Shown here: positions 41,674 to 50,884 of the stretch, in pieces
How positions within the stretch are numbered: the first letter of the stretch is position 1
Layout of the letters: every line of letters starts with the position of its first letter
Origin: an uncultured Clostridia bacterium
Lineage (GTDB): Bacteria; Bacillota; Clostridia; Oscillospirales; Ruminococcaceae
Assembly: GCA_947626755.1 (NCBI GenBank)
Contig: CANQTP010000011.1
Span: 1 to 64,000 of the forward strand
Reading direction: 5' to 3'
Length of the DNA: 64,000 bases
Notes under the pieces: generated by a model
The model's database searches: none
The model's input: only the letters and a program-made list of their open reading frames with translations
What the model was told of the DNA's origin: nothing
Program-made: the position numbers and the translations under genes

Positions 41674-43167
41674 TCACTCTCCTTTGCCGTTCATGTCAAC
41701 GCCGTGAAGTTTTTCCACCGAAGCGGGGCTGCGGGACATTTTCCCGAAACCTACCCGTGTTAGAACGTCCCGCATTGCTTTCGGAGTGAACGGCGAAATG
41801 GGGGACATGACAGGCGCGCCGTAATTTTCCGCGGCGCAGATGTTCACAAGCATCACCGCCGCCAGCAGGGAAATCCCGTAAAGTCCGCATATTCCGCCCG
41901 CCGCCACGGCTATTAACCGCAGAACGGTTATCTGCTGATTCAGCGACGGTATCACAAAGGACGCCGTTACCGAAATTGCACAGGCAAGTAACAGCGGATT
42001 TGAGATTATTCCCGCCGAAACTGCCGCGTCTCCGATTATAAGACCGCCCACTATTGAAACTGCGCCGCCTACGCTTTTTGGCAGACGGACTCCCGCTTCG
42101 CGGATAATTTCGTAAAAAATCAGCACTATGAACGCTTCCAGCGCAAGGGGCAGGGGAGCAGTCTGTTCCGCGGCGGCTAAAGTCACAAGAAGCGTGTGAT
42201 TGAAAAGTTCGGGGTGGAATGTGACCATCGCCGCATAAACGGCAGGCAGGAACACCGCCATAAAAAATGCCGCATACCTGATCCACCTGATAACGCAGGC
42301 GTAGAACGGACGGAAATTATAGTCGTCCAGCGTCTGGAAATTTTCTATAAACAGTGACGGAACTATCACCGCAAATGGAGTTCCCTCAATGAGAACGCCT
42401 ATCCGTCCTTCTAAAATTTTTGCGCAGAACACGTCGGGACGTTCCGTGACGGACGCTCCCGAAAACACGGATCTTTTGGAATTTTCCAGAAAGGGCGTTA
42501 TATATCCGCTGCCCAGAACGGTTTCCGTTGGAAGCTGTTCAAGCTGTTTCCGAATATTTTTAACAAGCTTCATGGGAACTCTGTCCGCCATGTACGCGAC
42601 AATTACGTCATTGTGTCCCGTCCGAGTAACGGGGAAAAGTTCAAAGCGGAGCAGGGGAGATTTCAGCCTGCGCCGCACAAGGGACATATTTGTGCGGACG
42701 GTCTCCACAAATCCCTCGTGAGAGCCGTATATATTTCCTTCCGAGGACGGCTCGGAAATGCTCCTTACCGCATATCCCTGAACGCCGAACGCAATGGCGG
42801 TGCTTATGCCGTTTATAAGAAGTATAGCAAAACCGCTCATCAGTCTGCGGACAAGGTCGCCGTATTCGGTGGGGAGACCGCGGTCGATTGTCATAAGCAT
42901 ATTGTCTTTTACATGGGTGAAAAGTTCCTGCGGGGAGCGGATATTCGTTCCGTTAAGTCCTGTCATGGGAACAAGTATAAGGTCGGTTATAGTCTGGGTG
43001 GAGACCAGTCCTTCACAGCAGAGAAGATCGCAGGGTATACCGTTTATAAAGAACGGATTGGACAGCAGGTCGGAACTTTCCCCGAGAATATTTCTGATAT
43101 TGTTTATATTTTCGTCAAGTGAACTTGTGACGGGAACATTTTCGTAATTGTACATATCGGGCAGCAT
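41674..43167 (-). CDS. GerA family spore germination receptor subunit A
   Basis: A 497-residue membrane protein. The long N-terminal domain contains VEGFVETVRTNMSLVRRRL-like sequence (visible as GFVETVRTNMSLVRRRLKS), then RIGVLIEGTPFAVIVP and five or so C-terminal helices. I place the start at ATG 43167 because GGAGG sits 8 bases upstream, although ATG 43182 is possible. A upstream sequence CATTATA at about 43239 fits a forespore sigma-G -10 element. Its presence, with gerAB and gerAC, shows a sporeformer. Confidence 0.92.
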   Translation of the reverse strand: MLPDMYNYENVPVTSSLDENINNIRNILGESSDLLSNPFFINGIPCDLLCCEGLVSTQTITDLILVPMTGLNGTNIRSPQELFTHVKDNMLMTIDRGLPTEYGDLVRRLMSGFAILLINGISTAIAFGVQGYAVRSISEPSSEGNIYGSHEGFVETVRTNMSLVRRRLKSPLLRFELFPVTRTGHNDVIVAYMADRVPMKLVKNIRKQLEQLPTETVLGSGYITPFLENSKRSVFSGASVTERPDVFCAKILEGRIGVLIEGTPFAVIVPSLFIENFQTLDDYNFRPFYACVIRWIRYAAFFMAVFLPAVYAAMVTFHPELFNHTLLVTLAAAEQTAPLPLALEAFIVLIFYEIIREAGVRLPKSVGGAVSIVGGLIIGDAAVSAGIISNPLLLACAISVTASFVIPSLNQQITVLRLIAVAAGGICGLYGISLLAAVMLVNICAAENYGAPVMSPISPFTPKAMRDVLTRVGFGKMSRSPASVEKLHGVDMNGKGE

Positions 43168-43289
43168 AGGCATTTCCTCCATATTGGTATGGAAAGTATT
43201 ATTTCCCGAAAATGTAAAAAAATACATTGAATTTTTTATAATGATATGGAAACGATAATTTCAATGCCTGATCCCGAAAGGAGTTTTCT

Positions 43290-43958
43290 ATGTCCGTTGT
43301 ATTTCTAAGAGCGGTAATATTGTATATACTGCTTATTTTTACGGTAAGACTTATGGGAAAACGTCAGATAGGCGAACTTCAGCCGTCGGAACTTGCCATA
43401 ACCATACTTATTTCAAATATCGCCACACTTCCTGTTGAAAATACGGAACTTCCGCTGCTGACGGGGATAATCCCCATAATCACACTTGCCGCTCTGGACG
43501 TGATAATGTCGTGGCTCGGCATGAAAAGCCGTCTTGTAAGACGTTTCACCTGCGGAAAGCCCGTAATTATCATCAGCGGCGGCAGACTTGACCGTGAAAG
43601 CATGAGGTCGATACGCTTCACTGTGGACGATCTTGCCGCAAGTCTCAGGGAACAGGGGATATTTGATATAAGCGAAGTGCAGTTCGCAGTGGTGGAAACT
43701 ACAGGGAAACTTTCGGTATATCAGAAATTTCCCGACAGGAATGTTACAAATCGTGATATGCAGATAAAAGGCAGGGACGAAGATCCGTCCGATATTATAA
43801 TTGCCGACGGCGAACTTGTCAGCGGGACAATGGAACGGCTGAATGTAACTTCCGAATGGGTGGAGAATACTCTCAGGCGGGAGAAGATAAAGCTTGACAA
43901 TGTGTTTATAATGTCCGTTTCGCCCGATAAAAAATACACGCTTATCCCGAAAAATTAA
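43290..43958 (+). CDS. DUF421 family membrane protein (YetF/YkjA type)
   Basis: A 222-residue protein with three N-terminal membrane helices (about 5-25, 33-52, 60-78) and a cytosolic YetF-like domain (about 90-215) carrying GKPVIIISGGRLDRE and ERLNVTSEWVENTLR. The start has CGAAAGGAGTTTTCT upstream. DUF421 proteins are common in spore-formers. The role is unclear. The next gene (DUF4363) follows after 12 bases, a pair seen elsewhere in Clostridia. Confidence 0.85.
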   Translation: MSVVFLRAVILYILLIFTVRLMGKRQIGELQPSELAITILISNIATLPVENTELPLLTGIIPIITLAALDVIMSWLGMKSRLVRRFTCGKPVIIISGGRLDRESMRSIRFTVDDLAASLREQGIFDISEVQFAVVETTGKLSVYQKFPDRNVTNRDMQIKGRDEDPSDIIIADGELVSGTMERLNVTSEWVENTLRREKIKLDNVFIMSVSPDKKYTLIPKN

Positions 43959-43970
43959 CGGAGGCAGTTT

Positions 43971-44348
43971 ATGAACAGAGTAATTACCGCATTTTCCCTT
44001 ATTGCAGCAATAATTGCATATTCAACGCTTGCAGCGTTTGTAATACATGAAGAAAGCTCAGAACTTATGGCAATTGCCGATGAAATAAGCGTATACAACA
44101 GGAATGACGATACCGCAAACGCAGAAGCAGCCGCAGAAAAGCTGAGGGAGAAGTGGATAACTTTTGAAAAGAAGATGAGCGTATTTTTAAGCGATGAAAA
44201 ACTTAACGAACTCAGCAAGGCAATTGCAAAGATCCCGCCGTACATCACCGCCGCCAATGACGAACTCAATGCGGAGCTCGAAAACGTCCGCCGACAGCTT
44301 TGGCTCGTTTACCGTTCGGAACTTCCGATGTGGTATAATATACTGTAA
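43971..44348 (+). CDS. DUF4363 family protein
   Basis: A 125-residue protein with an N-terminal membrane or signal segment (about residues 4-25) and a helical body with WITFEKKMSVFLSDEKLNEL. It matches DUF4363, usually found next to DUF421. Ribosome site ACGGAGGCAGTTT. Function unknown. Transcription ends at the strong hairpin at 44354. Confidence 0.8.
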   Translation: MNRVITAFSLIAAIIAYSTLAAFVIHEESSELMAIADEISVYNRNDDTANAEAAAEKLREKWITFEKKMSVFLSDEKLNELSKAIAKIPPYITAANDELNAELENVRRQLWLVYRSELPMWYNIL

Positions 44349-44353
44349 AACAA

Positions 44354-44405
44354 ATTGCCTGAAAATTTGCTGAAATACATTAAGCAAATTTTCAGGCAAT
44401 ATATA
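44354..44405 (+). terminator. Perfect 18-bp stem terminator
   Basis: 44354-44371 pairs with 44383-44400 without mismatch around an 11-base loop, followed by ATATATTC. It separates the convergent DUF4363 and GH25 genes and could act in both directions. The stem is AT-rich. Confidence 0.75.
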
Positions 44406-44417
44406 TTCATAATGAAA

Positions 44418-45854
44418 TTATGACTGTCCGTTCAAGCCGTTTTTCTTTATGAGTTCCGCATAGTCCTTGAACGCATAGTTCAGGTCTACATCTTCGTCAA
44501 TGCCGTCAACCTTTCCTGTGGAAGAATACTGCCACATTCCGTATTGACCGTCGTAATTGTCGTTGAGCTTTTCCTCATCGCCCCAGCTTGCTATCCAGAT
44601 GTCATATTTTGCTATCCTTGATGCGGTAACATTGTCGCTGAAAAACTTTGAGTAACTGTAGAGAGTTGCATAATATCCTGCTTCTTCAAGTTCTGTCATG
44701 AATGCAACTATAATATCCGTAACTTTCTTGCGGCTCATCTCTTTGTAGAATTCTTCTTCAATATCAAGCACAACAGGGTAGGTGGGATCGTAATTCTTTA
44801 TTCTGCTGAGGAAATATTTTGCTTCTTTGCGGGCTTCTGAAACGGTCTTTGCATATGTGTAGTGATAGAAACCATAGTCAATGCCGTATTTTTCGCAGCC
44901 TGCAACGTTCTTTTTAAGATATTCGTCGGTGTGTTCGCTGCCGTATGAACTTCTTATCATTGCAAAATCAACACCGTCGGAAGCAACTTTTTTCCAGTTT
45001 ATGCTGCCTTGCCATTTTGAAACGTCAATGCCTTTCAGTTTGTCGTTGTAAACAGTTATGCTGAAATTTCCGCTTACGCCGTTGCTTGCGGTAACGGTTA
45101 TTACAGCAGAACCCGTTCCCACGGCTTTTACGAGTCCTTCGGAGGAAACTTCCGCAACATCGCTGTTATCCGATGAATATGTAAGAGTATCATATATGCC
45201 TAAAGGATATATGATAGGTTCGATCTGAACTTCTTTTCCCTTGCGGATCATTGCATTCTGATCCACAAATCCTATTGACTCGGGCTCGCCTTTTACGGCT
45301 TCGGTGCTGCCGTCCTCATTGGTAACAGTGAAATAGATGTTTGCCCGTCTGCCGCTGGTGGTTGTGATGCGGATCTTGGCAGTTCCGTAGCCGATGGCGG
45401 TAACGAGTCCGTTTTCGTCAATATCAACGACTTTTTTGTGGAAATTATAGTATGTAGCATAGTCGTCCGAACGCAGCGGACTGAATGTCATTTTGATCTG
45501 AAAAGTCTCTCCGATAACAAGATCATTGTGCACCGGAACTTTCAGATGGATACTTCTTGCGGGAACTGTTACCACGCGGTTGTCCTCGCTGAAATTTCCC
45601 GCTGCTGCGGTATCTTCTTCCTTGTTAAGTTCGGGATCGGTCGTTTCGGACTGTTCGGTGTTTTCCTCCGACTGCTCGTCGGCGGAATTTTCGTCACTTT
45701 CCGTTTCCGATGTAATAACGGCATCATCATCGGAAATGGTTTCCGACTGTTCAACATTGCTTTCATCGGCAAAAACAGTCATTGCCGACGGGATCGCGGC
45801 GCTTAACGCCATGCAGAAAGACAGCACTGCCGCAATAATTTTTCTTTTTCTCAT
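44418..45854 (-). CDS. Secreted GH25 lysozyme with Big2 domains
   Basis: A 478-residue secreted protein: signal peptide (about 1-29), a Ser/Thr/Glu-rich acidic linker (about 30-85), two Big2/Ig-like domains (about 93-180 and 195-275, the second ending VKAVGTGSAVITVTAS) and a GH25 lysozyme domain (about 280-465). In it KGIDVSKWQGSINWKKV, SYGSEHTDEY and VVLDIEEEF provide the catalytic Asp and Glu segment, and YDIWIASWG with MWQYSS complete the barrel. It cleaves peptidoglycan. It has its own promoter. Confidence 0.92.
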   Translation of the reverse strand: MRKRKIIAAVLSFCMALSAAIPSAMTVFADESNVEQSETISDDDAVITSETESDENSADEQSEENTEQSETTDPELNKEEDTAAAGNFSEDNRVVTVPARSIHLKVPVHNDLVIGETFQIKMTFSPLRSDDYATYYNFHKKVVDIDENGLVTAIGYGTAKIRITTTSGRRANIYFTVTNEDGSTEAVKGEPESIGFVDQNAMIRKGKEVQIEPIIYPLGIYDTLTYSSDNSDVAEVSSEGLVKAVGTGSAVITVTASNGVSGNFSITVYNDKLKGIDVSKWQGSINWKKVASDGVDFAMIRSSYGSEHTDEYLKKNVAGCEKYGIDYGFYHYTYAKTVSEARKEAKYFLSRIKNYDPTYPVVLDIEEEFYKEMSRKKVTDIIVAFMTELEEAGYYATLYSYSKFFSDNVTASRIAKYDIWIASWGDEEKLNDNYDGQYGMWQYSSTGKVDGIDEDVDLNYAFKDYAELIKKNGLNGQS

Positions 45855-45887
45855 TTTTTGTTTCTCCTTAGTTTTGTTCTTTCCTTT

Positions 45888-45916
45888 ATTCTATAATAAT
45901 ACAAGCTTTTTGTCAA
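45888..45916 (-). promoter_or_regulatory. GH25 lysozyme promoter
   Basis: Minus-strand TTGACA (45911-45916), 17-base spacer and TAGAAT (45888-45893). Confidence 0.7.
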
Positions 45917-45979
45917 GCATTTTGCTGCTTTTCCATGAATTTACAGTTTTTTACTCGAAATATATCGAAGCGGGAAACA

Positions 45980-47818
45980 TCAGCTGCATTTCTCGGGGAA
46001 ATATACATTGTACCACACAAGGAAAATGAACACAGTCCATATTTTTCTGCTGTTGTCCGCTTTTCCGTTACGGTGATCGTCAAGAAGTTTTATCAGCAGT
46101 TCGGTATTGAAGAAATGCTCCGCGGCGTGTGAGGTGAATTTTTCCTTGATAATGCCGTAATATTTGTCCTCTTTCAGCCATACCCTTATGGGAACGGGGA
46201 AGCCTAATTTTTTCTTGTTTGCGGTCTGTGGCGGTGCGGAACGGAGAGCCGCTTTTCTCATGGCAAATTTTGTGTTTTCCTCGGTGACTCTGTATTTTGT
46301 GGGGATCTTCTCCGCAACAGCCATTACTTCCTTGTCAAGAAACGGAACACGCAGTTCCAGACTGTTCGCCATGGACATCTTATCCGCTTTCAGGAGAATA
46401 TCTCCCGTCATCCACAGGTGCAGATCAAGATACTGCATTTTTGTAACTGCATCTGCATCTTTTACCTTGTCGTAGAACGGCTTGGTAATTTCCATAGCGT
46501 TCGGGGCGTTGGTCTTTATCTTCAGAAGCGCTTTGCGCTCCTTTTCGCTGAACATATAGGCGTTGCCTATGAAACGCTCTTCAAGGTCTTTTCCGCGGCG
46601 CACAAGGAAGTTAAGTCCTCGCTTTGCGGGGAGTTTTGAAGCGACAGTTCCTATGGCGCGTCTTATGGGTCGGGGAATAGCGTTATACGCAGGAACGGAC
46701 ATTGGTTCTTTGTAGATATTATATCCGCCGAAAATTTCGTCCGCGCCTTCTCCCGAAAGAACGACTTTCACATATTCCGAAGCTTTCTTGCAGACAAAGT
46801 ACAGCGCAATGCAGGAAGGGTCTGCAAGTGGTTCGTCCATGTGGTACTGTATCTTTGAAATGCTGTCCCAGTATTCCTCGGGAGTAATTACCTTGCTTAT
46901 GTTTTCTTTGTTTATATATTTTGAAAAATCCTTTGCCCAGCCTATCTCGTTGTATTTTTCATCTTCTCCGAAACCTACCGTAAATGTTTTGTCAACATTC
47001 GCCACGGCGGCAACGTAACTTGAATCCACGCCGCTTGAAAGGAAACTTCCCACTTCCACGTCGGAAATTTTATGCGCTTCCACGGAATTTTTGAAAACGT
47101 CGGAAATTTCGTCCACCCAGTGGTCAAGATCGTGGGTGTTGTCGGGCTTGAATTCAATATCCCAGTATCGGGAAACGGACAGTTCCCCCTTTGAATATTT
47201 AAAATAATGCGCGGGAAGCAGCTTGAAAACGTTCTTGAAAAATGTTTTTTCGGTGGGGGAATACTGGAAAGTCAGGTAATTTTCCAGAGCGTCCTCGTTA
47301 AGTTCCTTCCTGAAATCGGGGTGGACGAGGAAAGCTTTTATCTCCGAACCAAACATGAAAGTATCGCCCATTACCGCATAATACATAGGCTTTATTCCGA
47401 AGAAATCCCGCGCCCCGAAAAGTTCCTTTTTCACCGTGTCCCATATGACAAAAGAAAACATTCCCCGAAGCTTGTTAAGGAGTTTCTCGCCGTATTCTTC
47501 ATAGCCGTGTATCAGGACTTCCGAGTCGGTGTTTGTTCGGAAAGTGTGTCCCGCCTTGACAAGTTCCTCACGGATAATTTGATAGTTGTAAATTTCGCCG
47601 TTGAAAAGCAGGACTTTGGTTTTATCCTCGTTATAGATAGGCTGATCTCCCGAAGAGGAAATGTCGATGATACTCAGCCTGCGGAAACCGAGGGCGATGT
47701 CGCCGTCTATGTATTTTCCGCCCGAGTCCGGACCGCGGTGTATAATTTTATTCATCATTTCCTCTATAATTTTATTTGAATCGTTCTGTGTATTTGTAAA
47801 TCCCACAAAGCCGCACAT
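45980..47818 (-). CDS. asnB: Asparagine synthase (glutamine-hydrolysing)
   Basis: A 612-residue class II amidotransferase. The N-terminal nucleophile Cys2 follows the initiator (MCGFVGFTN), then RGPDSGGKYIDGDIALGFRR (HRGPD motif). The synthetase domain has the PP-loop FLSSGVDSSYVAAVAN and SGEGADEIFGGYN. It makes asparagine from aspartate, glutamine and ATP. The C-terminus ends in WYNVYFPEKCS. Its promoter (47908-47936) is at consensus distance. ATG 47818 has a TACGGAGGTTTTTTT ribosome site. Confidence 0.95.
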   Translation of the reverse strand: MCGFVGFTNTQNDSNKIIEEMMNKIIHRGPDSGGKYIDGDIALGFRRLSIIDISSSGDQPIYNEDKTKVLLFNGEIYNYQIIREELVKAGHTFRTNTDSEVLIHGYEEYGEKLLNKLRGMFSFVIWDTVKKELFGARDFFGIKPMYYAVMGDTFMFGSEIKAFLVHPDFRKELNEDALENYLTFQYSPTEKTFFKNVFKLLPAHYFKYSKGELSVSRYWDIEFKPDNTHDLDHWVDEISDVFKNSVEAHKISDVEVGSFLSSGVDSSYVAAVANVDKTFTVGFGEDEKYNEIGWAKDFSKYINKENISKVITPEEYWDSISKIQYHMDEPLADPSCIALYFVCKKASEYVKVVLSGEGADEIFGGYNIYKEPMSVPAYNAIPRPIRRAIGTVASKLPAKRGLNFLVRRGKDLEERFIGNAYMFSEKERKALLKIKTNAPNAMEITKPFYDKVKDADAVTKMQYLDLHLWMTGDILLKADKMSMANSLELRVPFLDKEVMAVAEKIPTKYRVTEENTKFAMRKAALRSAPPQTANKKKLGFPVPIRVWLKEDKYYGIIKEKFTSHAAEHFFNTELLIKLLDDHRNGKADNSRKIWTVFIFLVWYNVYFPEKCS

Positions 47819-47907
47819 AAAAAAACCTCCGTAAAACCAAGATACATGAAATTGTAAACTGTGAAAATTTCGGTATGAGTGTATTTCTAATTAAAATATA
47901 CTATTTT

Positions 47908-47936
47908 ATTATACCGCATTATTACCTGTTTTGCAA
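47908..47936 (-). promoter_or_regulatory. asnB promoter
   Basis: Minus-strand TTGCAA (47931-47936) and TATAAT (47908-47913), 17-base spacer. The transcript leader before the start codon is about 80 bases. Confidence 0.8.
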
Positions 47937-47963
47937 GCAAAATCATCAAATTTTCAAAAATAA

Positions 47964-47993
47964 AAGGCAGCGCATGAAAACGCTGCCTTTAAT
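47964..47993 (-). terminator. Terminator of the yceG-telA operon
   Basis: AAAGGCAGCG pairs with CGCTGCCTTT around an 8-base loop (47964-47990). The minus strand continues TATTTTTG. It lies directly after the telA stop. Confidence 0.85.
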
Positions 47994-47994
47994 A

Positions 47995-49137
47995 TTATTT
48001 TGTTTCCGACATTTTTGCTTTGTACTCGTCTTTGAGTTTCTGTAAACGTACCGAATCTTCCTGACGCTGCTGCTTTGCCGCGTCCTGTATCTTGCGGGTC
48101 TCTTCAATGCCGTCAACGATGGTCTGCCACGTCTTTTCAAGAGTGTCCACCTTTATGGAGCTTCCCGAAGCAAGCTGTGTGGTGAATTTCGTCTGCGCAA
48201 CAGTGTTTTCGGCATTCTTCACAAGAAGTTCGTTTGTCTTTTCGTCAAGAGCGGACATCGCTTCCGCCTGAACTCTCTGGCGTTTCAGCATGACCGCCTG
48301 CGCAAGAGACTGCTTGAATACAGGCATTGTGATGATAAACGCGGAGTTTATCTTTCTGATAAGGTTCAGATTGGAGAATTGCATTGATTTAAGCATGGGA
48401 ACTGTCTGCATTGCAACATTTTCCGCAATTTTCAGATCCATTACCCTCTGTTCAAATACCTGACGGGTCTGCTCCAGAGTCTGAAGATCCATGGCAACTG
48501 CTCCCGAGTCGGGCTGTTCTTCAAGTTTTTTGCGATATTCTGCAATATACTGATCCAGTTCCGCGCAAGCCTGCTCGCCTGCCATGATGTACAGGAGCAG
48601 ATCCTTGTAATACTGTATATTTGCGTTGAACATTGTTTCAAGCTTTACATTTGAAGCTTCGATCTCGGTCTCGTACTTTTTCAGCTGAACATATACCTTG
48701 TCCACTTCATCGCCCATGGTGTGGTACTTTGCAAGAAGCTTGTCAAGCTGCTTTCTCACATTTGCAAAAAGACCTTTCTTGCCGTCGTCCTCCAGTTCTT
48801 TTGCATCGAACTGCGCCATGATAGCGGAAAGATGCTGCAAAAGTTCTCCCGAATCGTTTATCTTGTCAACGTCCATGGTGTTAAGTACCTGATCGGAAGC
48901 TTTTGAAATTTCTACCGCAACTTCATTTCCGAACTTTACAATGGAATTTACATCGTTGATGTTGATGGTGCTGACAAGCTTGTCAACTTCCTCGTTCTTG
49001 ACGAGTTCCTGTTTAAGTTCCTCCGTTTTTTCAACGATGGAAAACTGCTGCGGCTCGGCTTCGATAACTTCTGCCTCCGCTGTGATGGTCTTGGACTGAA
49101 CGTCCTCCTCTGATGATGGTGTGAACTGCAATGCCAT
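47995..49137 (-). CDS. TelA family toxic anion/tellurite resistance protein
   Basis: A 380-residue all-helical protein of the TelA/KlaA type, with long coiled-coil stretches (EVDKVYVQLKKYETEIEASN, about 150-170) and the family motif VMDLKIAENVAMQTVPMLK (about 220-240). Related proteins are linked to tellurite, nisin and membrane stress resistance. The start ATG abuts the stop of yceG (1 base apart), so translation is coupled. The partner in B. subtilis is YceH, beside YceG. Confidence 0.9.
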   Translation of the reverse strand: MALQFTPSSEEDVQSKTITAEAEVIEAEPQQFSIVEKTEELKQELVKNEEVDKLVSTININDVNSIVKFGNEVAVEISKASDQVLNTMDVDKINDSGELLQHLSAIMAQFDAKELEDDGKKGLFANVRKQLDKLLAKYHTMGDEVDKVYVQLKKYETEIEASNVKLETMFNANIQYYKDLLLYIMAGEQACAELDQYIAEYRKKLEEQPDSGAVAMDLQTLEQTRQVFEQRVMDLKIAENVAMQTVPMLKSMQFSNLNLIRKINSAFIITMPVFKQSLAQAVMLKRQRVQAEAMSALDEKTNELLVKNAENTVAQTKFTTQLASGSSIKVDTLEKTWQTIVDGIEETRKIQDAAKQQRQEDSVRLQKLKDEYKAKMSETK

Positions 49138-50751
49138 TTACTTTCTTCCTTTCCTGAATAATTTCCCGAAAAGTCCGCCGCCGTCGGGATCCGGGATCGA
49201 ATCCGGTATTTTGAATTTCGGAATGTGGACGTTGTACTGAAACTCGTTCATAGTATGAGTTTCAAATGCTTCGTCGCTAACAAATGTCTCAATATTTTTA
49301 TAGCCCGTAGGCGTATAAACGAGAATATCAAATCCCAGCAGATTATAGAGCAGCAGCTGTATACATTCCACCTTGCTGAAAGTATCTTCTATAACGTCTA
49401 TAACTATAAGTTTGGGAATATCCTTGGTAAAGTCGTATTTTTGCAGCAGTCTCAGTATCTCCCTGTCAATGTTTGTGCCGACATAAATTATCATCGGCAT
49501 AAGTTCTTCGGCAGGCAGCAGCAGGAACTTGCTGTCAACGGCTTCCTGCAATTTGTTGAAAATAAGCAGTTGCAGACTGTCCGAAAGAAAGCTGTATTTA
49601 TTGTATGGAGAATTTTTCAGCTTGTCAATAAGGATCTTGTCACCGTCTGTAAACTGCCTGTAAACCCCAAGCTGCGACTCTGCGTATTTTTTATAGCTTG
49701 GCGATTTGTAGATTATCCTTGTGTACGGGGAAAGTTTTTGCTTTACATCGTCCCAGTAATCGTTCAGATCTCCGTCCTTTACGCCGCTTATCTTTGCAAA
49801 GATAGTGGGGATCGTGACCTTGTTGTCGTGGACTTCAAAACCTGTGCGGTATTTGGACTGCTGATGCCAGAGAATGCCTATCTCGTCATATGTTGTCCGC
49901 AGAGTTACCGACTGCATATCCTCGAACTGATGATCGCGGAACATTGTATCTCCGCTGTAAAGAATGCCGTCCAGCTCTTTTGAAGCGTTATAAGCCACGG
50001 TAGAAAGCTTTGTCCTGACGGGCTTGTCGGGATAAGCGGAAACAGGTTCAGAGCCCGAGAGCTCAAATATCTGCATACGTCCTTCAAGGTTATTTTTTGC
50101 AAGAACGGGCAGGGGAGTTTTGCTGCTGCAAATATAGATAACGTCTATGCCCAGCCTTGACATAAAGTGCAGGAATGTTACAGCGTCCTGAGTTATTTCT
50201 CCGTAATAAAGCAGCACGGGTATTTCCGAATGATCCTTGCTGTATGCTTCGGTGCAAAGGCAACGATCCATTCTTACAATAAGAGTTTCCGCAGTTTTCA
50301 GAAGTTCATCGCCGCTTAGATTTTTCAGGAAAAGCGGCAGCGTTTCCTTTGCAAGCTTTGTCCTTATCTCGTCCGAGGGGATATTTATTTTTTCGGTAAG
50401 TGCGCCGATGGGATCTTCGCTTTCCGGAACGCCTTCAAAAGCTGAAAGTTCCTCTTCCGTGGGAGCTTTGAATTCATTTTCCACATAAAAAAGCAATTTC
50501 GGCGATCTGATAAGCTCTTCCCGCAGTTCAAAAAGCATATTGCGGAACTGTGAATGCTCGCTCTTTTCGGAAGGGATGCCGACTATTGCGGCAAAATAAA
50601 CGGGAATAAGCTGATCGGCTGTAAAATGCCCGCCCCTTGAAGCAAGGCGTTCGGTATGGGATTCAAATATATCCTTATTCAGAGTCTGTGCGGAAGTGGT
50701 GATATTCTGCACAAGTCTTTTATTTTCGGTAGAAAAGCCTTCAAAAATCAT
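49138..50751 (-). CDS. YceG-like protein (TelA partner)
   Basis: A 537-residue soluble protein with about the same length and context as B. subtilis YceG, which sits beside the TelA-like YceH. Family features seen: FTADQLIPVYFAAIVGIPSE near the N-terminus, VLLYYGEITQDAVTFLHFMSRLGIDVIY in the middle (only VLLYYGEITQDAVTFLH given as key block), and a C-terminal Gly-rich FGKLFRKGRK tail. The biochemical role is unknown. These genes accompany Ter-type stress operons in other bacteria. Its own promoter lies at 50799-50827. Confidence 0.85.
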   Translation of the reverse strand: MIFEGFSTENKRLVQNITTSAQTLNKDIFESHTERLASRGGHFTADQLIPVYFAAIVGIPSEKSEHSQFRNMLFELREELIRSPKLLFYVENEFKAPTEEELSAFEGVPESEDPIGALTEKINIPSDEIRTKLAKETLPLFLKNLSGDELLKTAETLIVRMDRCLCTEAYSKDHSEIPVLLYYGEITQDAVTFLHFMSRLGIDVIYICSSKTPLPVLAKNNLEGRMQIFELSGSEPVSAYPDKPVRTKLSTVAYNASKELDGILYSGDTMFRDHQFEDMQSVTLRTTYDEIGILWHQQSKYRTGFEVHDNKVTIPTIFAKISGVKDGDLNDYWDDVKQKLSPYTRIIYKSPSYKKYAESQLGVYRQFTDGDKILIDKLKNSPYNKYSFLSDSLQLLIFNKLQEAVDSKFLLLPAEELMPMIIYVGTNIDREILRLLQKYDFTKDIPKLIVIDVIEDTFSKVECIQLLLYNLLGFDILVYTPTGYKNIETFVSDEAFETHTMNEFQYNVHIPKFKIPDSIPDPDGGGLFGKLFRKGRK

Positions 50752-50798
50752 CTGCTAAACGCCTTTCCGATAGATTTGGTCAGAAACTGCCTGTATTT

Positions 50799-50827
50799 AT
50801 TATACTATACATCATATATTATGTCAA
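50799..50827 (-). promoter_or_regulatory. yceG-telA promoter
   Basis: Minus-strand TTGACA (50822-50827) and TATAAT (50799-50804), 17-base spacer, 47 bases before yceG. It shows that yceG-telA can be expressed apart from the dynamin operon. Confidence 0.85.
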
Positions 50828-50846
50828 TAGAATTTAAACCTTTTTC

Positions 50847-50880
50847 GCAAAAACCGCCTCATTCAGAGACGGTTTTTGAA
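50847..50880 (-). terminator. Terminator of the dynamin operon
   Basis: AAAAACCG (50849-50856) pairs with CGGTTTTT (50870-50877), with a CTC/GAG inner helix. On the minus strand it is followed by GCGAAAAAGG, just after the second dynamin stop. Confidence 0.65.
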
Positions 50881-50884
50881 ATTA

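Noticed and set aside
39515-41789. Several long plus-strand ORFs opposite gerAC and gerAB
   Set aside because: They are shadows of the ger genes. The minus-strand reading has clear family motifs and coupled starts.
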